A DNA stretch of 6,068 bases. Origin: Candidatus Zixiibacteriota bacterium (GTDB taxonomy: Bacteria; Zixibacteria; MSB-5A5; GN15; PGXB01). Below the pieces are notes generated by a model, which saw nothing but the letters and a program-made list of their open reading frames with translations, ran no database searches and had not been told where the DNA came from. Position 1 is the stretch's first letter; each line of letters opens with the position of its first letter. The DNA is taken from assembly GCA_026397495.1 (NCBI GenBank), contig JAPLUS010000080.1:1-6068 (forward strand). The letters run 5' to 3'. A program made the translations under genes and the position numbers. Shown piece after piece: positions 1-4,797 of the stretch.

Positions 1-1248
1 CGGGCGCAGATTCTTTATAAGACGGCACAGATTATTAAAGATCGCCTCGAGGAATTTGCAGTTACGATTGCTCGCGAAGGATCAAAGACCATCACCGAGG
101 CGCGTAAGGAAGCCTCAAGATGCGTTAACACCATCACCTGTTCGGCCGAAGAAGCCAAGCGTGTTTTGGGTGAGACGATTTCCTGGGATTCATTTCCGGG
201 AGGTGAAAAACGCAAGGGGTACTATTACCGTTTTCCGATTGGAGTAATACTTGCGATTACGCCCTTTAATGATCCTCTCAATCTCGTCGCTCATAAACTT
301 GGTCCGGCGATAGCCGCCGGAAATTCAGTGATATTAAAACCTGCCACGGTAACGCCGCTTTCGGCCATAAAATTGGTCGAGGCGATGCTGGAAGCGGGTT
401 TGCCTCCCATGGCCATTCAGTTAATCACAGGACAGGGTTCAAAAATAGGCGATCCCTTGGTCAGCGATGATCGGGTGCGAATGATATCTTTCACAGGCGG
501 GGTTGAAGCCGGCAAGCACATCACCACCAAAGCCGGCATCAAAAAGATTGGCATGGAACTAGGTTCCGATTCACCGGTAATCGTCTGGAAAGACGCGGAT
601 ATGCAATTGGCGGTTGAATCGTGCGTTTCGGGTGCGTTTTGGGCGGCCGGCCAGAATTGCATTGGAGTCCAGCGCCTGTTGATCCATAAGAGTATTTATG
701 ATGAATTCAAAACCCGATTTGTCAATCTGACCAAGAAATATAAAATCGGCGATAAAATGAAAGCCGAAACCAATATGGGGCCGATGATTACCGAGTCCGA
801 AGCCAGGCGTGTGGAGCTTTGGGTGATGGAAGCAGTCAAGAAAGGCGCTATCCTTTTGACCGGCGGCGGACGTAAGGGTGCCCTTTATGAACCCACCGTG
901 CTGGAAAATGTCCCCAAAGATGTCAAGGTGCATTGCGAAGAGGTTTTTGGCCCGACAGTAAATCTATATCGGATTGATGATAATCTTGACGAAGCAATAA
1001 AAGAAGCTAATTCGCTTCCCTATGGCCTCCTGGCGGCAATCTTCACGCGTGATATTGAGGTGGCCTTCAAAGCCGCGTATGAACTTGATTGCGGTGGTGT
1101 GATGATTAATGACTCGACCGATTATAGACTGGATTCAATGCCGTTTGGCGGCATTAAATACTCTGGTCTTGGACGTGAAGGACTTAAGTTCTCCTTGCAG
1201 GAGATGACAGAACCGAAGGTAATCTGTTTCAATTTGCCGGGCCTTTGA
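1..1248 (+). CDS. NAD(P)-dependent aldehyde dehydrogenase, 5'-truncated by window edge
   Basis: The frame is open from base 1 and ends at TGA 1246-1248, giving 415 visible residues. ALDH family proteins are usually about 475-490 aa, so roughly 60-70 N-terminal residues and the start lie outside the window. Numbering from the first visible residue, it shows the Rossmann motif ITPFND with the oxyanion-hole Asn90, the cofactor-binding KPA (Lys113), FTGG (164-167), the general base Glu186 in MELGSD, the nucleophile Cys220 in GQNC, EEVFGP (Glu314, Phe316), and the C-terminal MPFGGIKYSGLGREG block. Spacings Asn90-Lys113 (23) and Glu186-Cys220 (34) match classical ALDHs, so it should be catalytically competent. 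It would oxidise an aldehyde to a carboxylate in the cytoplasm. The NDSTDYRLDSMPFGG segment recalls lactaldehyde/phosphonoacetaldehyde/GapN-like branches, but the substrate cannot be read from the sequence. A terminator follows 28 bp downstream. Confidence 0.95.
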   Translation, partial: RAQILYKTAQIIKDRLEEFAVTIAREGSKTITEARKEASRCVNTITCSAEEAKRVLGETISWDSFPGGEKRKGYYYRFPIGVILAITPFNDPLNLVAHKLGPAIAAGNSVILKPATVTPLSAIKLVEAMLEAGLPPMAIQLITGQGSKIGDPLVSDDRVRMISFTGGVEAGKHITTKAGIKKIGMELGSDSPVIVWKDADMQLAVESCVSGAFWAAGQNCIGVQRLLIHKSIYDEFKTRFVNLTKKYKIGDKMKAETNMGPMITESEARRVELWVMEAVKKGAILLTGGGRKGALYEPTVLENVPKDVKVHCEEVFGPTVNLYRIDDNLDEAIKEANSLPYGLLAAIFTRDIEVAFKAAYELDCGGVMINDSTDYRLDSMPFGGIKYSGLGREGLKFSLQEMTEPKVICFNLPGL

Positions 1249-1276
1249 TAAATTGACTTTATATCGAATGATTGAG

Positions 1277-1301
1277 GGACAGACAAATCGTCTGTCCTTT
1301 T
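1277..1301 (+). terminator. Rho-independent terminator after the aldehyde dehydrogenase gene
   Basis: A perfect 8-bp stem (GGACAGAC 1277-1284 with GTCTGTCC 1290-1297), a 5-nt AAATC loop and a TTTT run at 1298-1301 lie 28 bp past the aldehyde dehydrogenase stop. This is the best intrinsic terminator in the window. Confidence 0.8.
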
Positions 1302-1349
1302 CATAATAGCTCTAAGTAAATATTTTCTAAATCCAATTTGTCCCATGTC

Positions 1350-1430
1350 TGCCTGCCGAAGGCATGGTTGTCCCTGATTATTGCCTGTTTTGGCTAATTA
1401 TGTTAGACAAATGTTAGAAAAAGGACGTCG
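1350..1430 (+). repeat. Interspersed repeat copy 1 (paired TGTTAGAA element)
   Basis: The core is TGTTAGAC (1401-1408), AAA, TGTTAGAA (1412-1419). It is preceded by TTTTGGCTAATTA and, 51 bp upstream of the core, by TGCCTGCCGAAGGCA (1350-1364), which can fold as a small hairpin. Copy 4 (3546-3615) has the same 15-mer at the same 51-bp distance. The two align without gaps over 70 bp at 56/70 identical positions by hand count. The element lies between two convergent 3' ends and supplies the stop codon of the minus-strand membrane protein gene. Confidence 0.75.
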
Positions 1431-1647
1431 TATTATTGGCATAATAATCTATCATTGTCACTGGTAGCTTATAAAAGATAACAGAGAAGCCTAAGTTCTC
1501 GCCGATAAGACCACACCATGACAGCCAGAATGGAATTATCCATGTTCCTACTTGAGCCTGCCAGTCAAATACAAGTCTTGCCAGGTGGAGACACGCCACC
1601 AGGCCAAAAATTGTACCCGAAACCACCAAATATAATTTCCTGATCAT
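1414..1647 (-). CDS. Small two-helix membrane protein, unknown function
   Basis: This is a 77-aa protein. An in-frame GTG at 1659 exists, but ATG 1647 is preceded at 5 nt by GGAGG (complement 1653-1657), and that SD overlaps the GTG, so ATG 1647 is the likely start. After MIRK come two hydrophobic stretches: LYLVVSGTIFGLVACLHLARLVF (in two parts, about residues 5-27) and IIPFWLSWCGLIGENLGFSVIFY (about 36-58). The arrangement of a helix with an HLxRL end, then a polar stretch, then a Trp-rich second helix resembles small uncharacterised bacterial membrane proteins of about 70-80 aa. No catalytic motif is visible. The last ~16 residues (PVTMIDYY...TTSFF) are polar, and the very end plus the TAA stop are encoded by repeat copy 1, so the native C-terminus may have been replaced. 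It has its own transcription unit, convergent with the aldehyde dehydrogenase gene. Confidence 0.65.
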   Translation of the reverse strand: MIRKLYLVVSGTIFGLVACLHLARLVFDWQAQVGTWIIPFWLSWCGLIGENLGFSVIFYKLPVTMIDYYANNTTSFF

Positions 1648-1999
1648 TCCTTCCTCCACAAGTCTGTTGTATTATTCCAGTATTGGATCCGATTGTGCCA
1701 TTCCCCATAATCCATATTAAGAAAATAAAAAATAATCTCATCCTATGTCAATGGATTCTCTGCAAAATATTTATTAATTTTAGCATTGCAAGATAAGACC
1801 AATTTATGAAAAGGAACGGACTTCCAGTGATCTTCCCCATTCTTTGGTCCGATCATAACCTGAGAGATTCCAACCGCCATGGCCAACTATTTTTGCTTGT
1901 TTTGGCCAATTCTGTTAGAAAAATGTTAGAAGGGGGTGTATGTAAGAAGCTCTTTCAGCAATTCATTAGTAGAAGTCAGTCGGAGATTAAAAGAGTTCT
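1648..1999. other. Intergenic region with repeat copy 2, no supported gene
   Basis: This is the stretch between the start of the small membrane protein gene and the end of the cysteine synthase gene. The left part (about 1700-1800) is very AT-rich and should hold the promoter of the leftward membrane protein gene, but no convincing -35/-10 pair is seen. The right part holds repeat copy 2. A plus-strand frame of 68 codons starting at 1806 has no SD and runs through the repeat, so it is not called. Confidence 0.7.
1877..1942 (+). repeat. Interspersed repeat copy 2 (paired TGTTAGAA element)
   Basis: The core is TGTTAGAA (1913-1920), AAA, TGTTAGAA (1924-1931). It is preceded by TTTTGGCCAATTC, very close to copies 1 and 4, and followed by GGGGGTGTATGT, shared with copy 4. 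The 15-bp TGCC...GGCA hairpin found 51 bp upstream in copies 1 and 4 is absent here, so this copy is shorter at its left end or has diverged. Confidence 0.75.
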
Positions 2000-2932
2000 C
2001 TATTTTCTGTAAACATCTGTACTAAGGTATTTTAGGCCAGAATCTACCATCAAGGTAGCTATTCTGGCGTCCGGCCCTAATCGCTCTGCCACTCGAATTG
2101 CTGCGCTGACATTTGCTCCCGAGGAGGTTCCTGCAAAAAGGCCTTCCTCCCGAGCCAAGCGCCTGGCCATTGCTTTCGCGTCATCCGTACTAACCGCAAT
2201 AATTTCATCCACCAGACCTGGATCCCAGAGTGGTGGAGTATAGCCAATACCTACTCCTTCAATTTTGTGAGGTCCTGCCTGGCCGCCCGACAGTACCGCG
2301 GATTCGGCCGGCTCCACGATTATTATCTTAAGCTTTGGATTGTAACGCTTCAACACACTTGCCACACCTCGCGATGAAGCCGCCGTGCCAACACATTGAA
2401 CAAAGGCATCAAGTTTTCCGTTTGTTTGGTTCCAGATTTCCTCAGCTAATGGATAGTACCCTGCAATACTATCAAAATTATTGAGTTGGTCAGTCCAATA
2501 AGTATGTGGTTTTTGACTAATTTCTCTGGCCGCTTCAATCATATCCAGAATCAATTTTTTGGTGGTCAGGCCACTCTCACTTGGTATTAATGTTAGTTCC
2601 GCACCGAAAGCGGTCATTTGTTTCAACTTATCCTGACTGAAGGCGTCGGAGGTAACGATATGAAGATGGTACCCCTTCGCAACACAGATTAATGCGAGTG
2701 ATATACCCGTGCTACCGCCGGTGTACTCAACGACGGTATCCCCGGGTTTCAGTCGACCGTTTTCCTCGGCCTTTGAGATCATAGCCTGTGCCGTACGATC
2801 TTTCATGCTTCCAGTCGGATTTTCCCATTCGAGTTTCACGAATACTTTCGCACTGCCGGGCGGAACAACATTACGCAGCTGCACTAACGAGGTGTTTCCG
2901 ATGGCCTGTAGAATATTGGTACTAATACTCAT
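2000..2932 (-). CDS. PLP-dependent cysteine synthase family protein (fold type II)
   Basis: This is a 310-aa protein, the usual length for CysK/CysM relatives. GTG 2941 is in frame but lies inside the SD (AAGGGAGGTG). ATG 2932, 8 nt after GGAGG, is the better start. Family signatures in order: IGNTSLVQL (11-19); NPTGSMKDR with Schiff-base Lys44; TGGSTG (71-76) in place of the textbook TSGNTG substrate loop; DQLNNFDS (148-155); GTAASS phosphate loop (182-187), where CysK has GTGGT; KIEGVGIGY (223-231); GTSSGAN (268-274), whose Ser contacts the PLP ring nitrogen; and DSGLKYLST near the C-terminus. The family replaces the beta-substituent of O-acetylserine or a similar amino acid with sulfide or another nucleophile in the cytoplasm. 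The TGGSTG and GTAASS variants suggest a divergent branch, so the exact substrate is uncertain and cysK or cysM is not assigned. It is monocistronic as seen here, flanked by repeat copies 2 and 3. Confidence 0.9.
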   Translation of the reverse strand: MSISTNILQAIGNTSLVQLRNVVPPGSAKVFVKLEWENPTGSMKDRTAQAMISKAEENGRLKPGDTVVEYTGGSTGISLALICVAKGYHLHIVTSDAFSQDKLKQMTAFGAELTLIPSESGLTTKKLILDMIEAAREISQKPHTYWTDQLNNFDSIAGYYPLAEEIWNQTNGKLDAFVQCVGTAASSRGVASVLKRYNPKLKIIIVEPAESAVLSGGQAGPHKIEGVGIGYTPPLWDPGLVDEIIAVSTDDAKAMARRLAREEGLFAGTSSGANVSAAIRVAERLGPDARIATLMVDSGLKYLSTDVYRK

Positions 2933-2938
2933 TCTCTT

Positions 2939-2948
2939 CACCTCCCTT
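2939..2948 (-). promoter_or_regulatory. Strong ribosome binding site that decides the cysteine synthase start
   Basis: On the minus strand this reads AAGGGAGGTG, with GGAGG 8 nt before ATG 2932. The alternative GTG start at 2941 uses the last three bases of this SD and has no other SD of its own, so it is rejected. Confidence 0.7.
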
Positions 2949-2968
2949 ATATTTCAATCCCTATCTTA

Positions 2969-2989
2969 TTCAATTGATTCTAAATTGAA
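2969..2989. promoter_or_regulatory. 7+7 inverted repeat upstream of the cysteine synthase gene
   Basis: TTCAATT (2969-2975) and AATTGAA (2983-2989) are perfect arms separated by 7 bp, 36 bp upstream of ATG 2932. The size, AT-richness and position suit a dimeric repressor site or a weak leader hairpin. No known regulator is recognised. Confidence 0.3.
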
Positions 2990-3064
2990 AGTTGCGATTA
3001 ATATAAGTGGTCTTACCATTGATTACCAGTCAAAGTTGCTGTTTTGATTTTCAATATTTTGATA

Positions 3065-3140
3065 TATTCGCCGGCGAATAATGATGACAATTAACCCCAA
3101 GTTTGCCGGCGACAAACAGCAATTTGCCTAAGGTCATCAT
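3065..3140. repeat. Nested inverted repeats with two GCCGGCGA cores
   Basis: Positions 3065-3080 form a perfect 16-bp palindrome (TATTCGCCGGCGAATA). Directly after it, ATGATGAC (3081-3088) pairs perfectly with GTCATCAT (3133-3140). Inside that pair, GTTTG (3101-3105) pairs with CAAAC (3113-3117) around a second GCCGGCGA, 35 bp from the first. The layout could be a folded RNA, a protein-binding array or a mobile palindromic repeat. Confidence 0.5.
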
Positions 3141-3170
3141 ATATTGGTTATTTATAATTAATCATACATT

Positions 3171-3189
3171 CCCACAGCAGAACTGTGGG
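3171..3189. repeat. Perfect hairpin, 7-bp stem
   Basis: CCCACAG (3171-3177) and CTGTGGG (3183-3189) flank a CAGAA loop. No T-run follows on the plus strand, so it is not called a terminator. A single TGTTAGAA octamer lies just downstream (3199-3206). Confidence 0.5.
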
Positions 3190-3251
3190 TTACCCGGTTG
3201 TTAGAAAATCCGGCTTCTGAAGGAAATTCCTCCAAAAATAAAACTCCCGAA

Positions 3252-3296
3252 GTAGGGCGTAGGGCAGAACCCCCGACGAAGTCGTGTGGTTCTGCC
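3252..3296. repeat. Compound hairpin with tandem GTAGGGC lead-in
   Basis: GTAGGGC occurs twice in tandem (3252-3258, 3259-3265). GGCAGAACC (3263-3271) then pairs perfectly with GGTTCTGCC (3288-3296), and inside this stem CGAC (3274-3277) pairs with GTCG (3281-3284) over a GAA loop. It is palindromic-repeat-like and 15 bp upstream of repeat copy 3. Confidence 0.6.
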
Positions 3297-3300
3297 GCAC

Positions 3301-3340
3301 TAATCCGATTCTGTTAGAAAGCTGTTAGAAATATTGCCAC
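3301..3340 (+). repeat. Interspersed repeat copy 3 (core only)
   Basis: TGTTAGAA (3312-3319), AGC, TGTTAGAA (3323-3330) keeps the exact 11-bp period of the other copies. The upstream TTTTGGC and downstream GGGGTGTATGT boxes are missing, so this is either a diverged copy or the minimal unit. Confidence 0.55.
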
Positions 3341-3406
3341 TTTTATCCATCACGATTTTCTGACTCATTGATATTCTTTGGATTATAATAGCGGGGGCAG
3401 GATTTT

Positions 3407-3449
3407 CCGCCTTCGGCGGATGTGGTCGGAGTTTATTCGCCGTGGCGAA
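3407..3449. repeat. Two adjacent GC-rich short hairpins
   Basis: CCGCC-TTC-GGCGG (3407-3419) and TTCGCC-GT-GGCGAA (3436-3449) are perfect small inverted repeats 16 bp apart. Neither is followed by a T-run. They resemble REP-type intergenic palindromes. Confidence 0.45.
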
Positions 3450-3483
3450 GGTTATGAGCCGATTAAGCTGTCCAGACAACAGA

Positions 3484-3546
3484 AAGCACCAGACACTAAC
3501 CTGTAATATTAGCAATAACTTACAGGAAATTCAGTGCTTGGTGCTT
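3484..3546. repeat. 63-bp imperfect palindrome
   Basis: The outer arms 3484-3497 and 3533-3546 (AAGCACCAGACACT against AGTGCTTGGTGCTT) pair at 12 of 14 positions. The inner arms CCTGTA (3500-3505) and TACAGG (3521-3526) pair perfectly. The right arm ends at the first base of repeat copy 4's 15-bp hairpin box, so the two elements abut. Confidence 0.55.
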
Positions 3547-3626
3547 GCCTGCCGAAGGCACGGTTTTCCTTTATTTTGGGGTATTTTGGCTGGTTTTGTT
3601 AGAAGAATGTTAGAAAGGGGTGTATG
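3546..3626 (+). repeat. Interspersed repeat copy 4 (full-length type)
   Basis: It has TGCCTGCCGAAGGCA (3546-3560), then after 36 bp that include TTTTGGC, TGTTAGAA (3597-3604), GAA, TGTTAGAA (3608-3615) and AGGGGTGTATGT. It aligns without gaps to copy 1 from the first base of the 15-mer to the end of the second octamer, and its right end matches copy 2. Confidence 0.75.
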
Positions 3627-3748
3627 TCAAATCTGCTGCCTCTGGCTCTGGCTCCGCTTGATCCGAGTCTCCGTGCAACAGCAAAGCGCGAGAAATGTAT
3701 TGCAATCCGCTATGCATGTTGATATATTGGATTAAGGGATTGATGCAT

Positions 3749-4777
3749 ATGAATCATCGAGTGGTGATATGCTGTCTGCTTCTGGCAGTCGGAATTGCAC
3801 AGATAGTCAGTTCATCCGATAGGTTTCCAACGCACTACACTCCAGATCGAGCATACCACGGCCAACAATTGGGTGACCTGCTTAGCCTGCCCGAACAGAA
3901 AGTCGATATCGGCCTCTGGGCATTGATTATCGCCAGGAAATGCGACAGCAGCGTCGATGTGAACCATTATCTCCGAGTGCTTGATTCGATGGCCGCCGCT
4001 ATCCGGTACATGGTAGGCCCGCGCGATGGCGATATGGTCCGATTCATGATGACCAAGATGTATCAATTTGAGACCGGCACTTGGAACGGCGGTCGAATCT
4101 TCCGCTATGACCTCGACGATCCGATGGGTGAGAAACCTAGCGCCCGCCTGCTATCTACGTATCTGGACACGCGAAAGGGGAATTGCGTGAGCATGCCCAC
4201 ATTGTTCCTTGCCTTGATGGAGCGGGTCGATCCGGACATCCCGTTTTATGGGGTGAGCACCCCGCTGCATCTATTCTGCCGATATCATGACCGCCAGGAC
4301 GGCCAAGTCTGGAACGTCGAAGCCACCAATGGCGGAAACAGTATGCGGGACGTGTGGGTTATTGAGCAATTCGGCATTTCTCAGGTCTCAATCGACAGCG
4401 GCGTTTATATGCGCGACCTGACCAAAAAGGAGTATGTGGCTGAGCTAATCGGTGGTCTTGTTTCTCTGAATCGTCAGACGGGACAATTCAAGAGGGCTCT
4501 CGAATTGACGGACCTCATGCTCGTGCTCAATCCCAACTCCGTGATCGGGCTCGTTCACAAAGGGGCGATCAGTGCATGGCTGGGCTACGAATTGGATAGT
4601 AGCCTTGCAAAGGCAAATCGAAAACCCACGCCGGAAGAATTCGCGAAAATAGAGCTTTACCGTGAAGATTCGAGAAAATACATTGGTCGAGCGACGATGC
4701 TGGGCTGGCGGCCGGAAACGCAGGAATCACAGGAACGATACTTGGGAGTCATTAAGGCGGCCAAGAAACAGCATTAG
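3749..4777 (+). CDS. Exported SirB1-type transglutaminase-like protein
   Basis: This is a 342-aa protein. ATG 3749 is chosen because AAGGGA (3734-3739) lies 9 nt upstream and the product then begins as a signal peptide: MNHR, a hydrophobic core VVICCLLLAVGIAQIV, then SSS-DR. ATG 3743 and 3695 are in frame but worse placed. Residues about 40-100 resemble the SirB1 N-terminal helical region (LLSLPEQKVDIGLWALIIARK). The transglutaminase-like core (Transglut_core2 type) shows GNCVSMP with Cys146, TPLHLFCRY with His174 and WNVEATNGG (188-196), the expected Cys-His-Asp/Glu/Asn order. Residues about 233-263 look like a TPR-type helical pair (ALELTDLMLVLNPNS). SirB1 relatives are mostly cytoplasmic and many are thought to be inactive or non-enzymatic; export and retention of the triad are notable here. 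It lies 20 bp before the RHS-tip peptidase gene, so the two are probably co-transcribed. Confidence 0.8.
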   Translation: MNHRVVICCLLLAVGIAQIVSSSDRFPTHYTPDRAYHGQQLGDLLSLPEQKVDIGLWALIIARKCDSSVDVNHYLRVLDSMAAAIRYMVGPRDGDMVRFMMTKMYQFETGTWNGGRIFRYDLDDPMGEKPSARLLSTYLDTRKGNCVSMPTLFLALMERVDPDIPFYGVSTPLHLFCRYHDRQDGQVWNVEATNGGNSMRDVWVIEQFGISQVSIDSGVYMRDLTKKEYVAELIGGLVSLNRQTGQFKRALELTDLMLVLNPNSVIGLVHKGAISAWLGYELDSSLAKANRKPTPEEFAKIELYREDSRKYIGRATMLGWRPETQESQERYLGVIKAAKKQH

Positions 4778-4785
4778 CATTTTTC

Positions 4786-4791
4786 AGGAGG
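4786..4791 (+). promoter_or_regulatory. Ribosome binding site of the RHS-tip peptidase gene
   Basis: AGGAGG lies 6 nt before ATG 4798, in the 20-bp gap after the transglutaminase-like gene. It is a near-ideal SD that fixes the start. The signal-peptide N-terminus is therefore genuinely translated and not an artefact of reading upstream. Confidence 0.8.
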
Positions 4792-4797
4792 TTAGTC

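Larger units (their letters stand above)
2933..3748. other. Structured intergenic region between divergent genes
   Basis: About 816 bp separate the leftward cysteine synthase gene from the rightward transglutaminase-like gene. No convincing gene is seen: the longer frames on either strand lack an SD, run across hairpins and resemble no protein family. It holds, left to right, an operator-like inverted repeat, nested inverted repeats around GCCGGC (3065-3140), a hairpin at 3171-3189, a 34-nt compound hairpin (3263-3296), repeat copy 3, GC-rich hairpins at 3407-3419 and 3436-3449, a long imperfect palindrome (3484-3546) and repeat copy 4. Both outward promoters must lie here. Confidence 0.75.

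Noticed and set aside
1350..1419. attC-type integron recombination site, because GTTAGAC in copy 1 fits GTTRRRY.
   Set aside because: No RYYYAAC partner core is found at a suitable distance upstream, the other copies read GTTAGAA, and no integrase is present.
1685..1700. Sigma-54 -24 element (TGGCAC on the minus strand) upstream of the small membrane protein gene.
   Set aside because: The required TTGC -12 element is not at the correct spacing.
1945..1999. Inverted repeat AGAAGCTCTTT / AAAGAGTTCT as terminator of the cysteine synthase gene.
   Set aside because: The stem has a bulge and a loop of about 34 nt, with no T-run on the minus strand.
1806..2012. 68-codon plus-strand frame.
   Set aside because: It has no SD, crosses repeat copy 2 and overlaps the end of the cysteine synthase gene; no protein-family resemblance.
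3300..3515. 71-codon minus-strand frame across the intergenic hairpins.
   Set aside because: It is made of repeat copy 3 and the two GC-rich hairpins, with no SD and no recognisable domain.
1378..3632. A conserved peptide-like frame through the repeats (VLANSVRKMLEGGVC in copy 2, ILAGFVRRMLERGVC in copy 4, VLANYVRQMLEKG in copy 1).
   Set aside because: Differences between copies fall mostly at codon positions 1 and 2 rather than 3, and copy 1 has a stop (1375-1377) in the frame. Conservation is of DNA, so no peptide is called.
3700..3728. Sigma-70 promoter TTGCAA-N17-TATATT before the transglutaminase-like gene.
   Set aside because: The spacing is ideal, but transcription would begin at about 3735, inside the SD (3734-3739), leaving an almost absent leader. 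It remains possible only for a near-leaderless mRNA.
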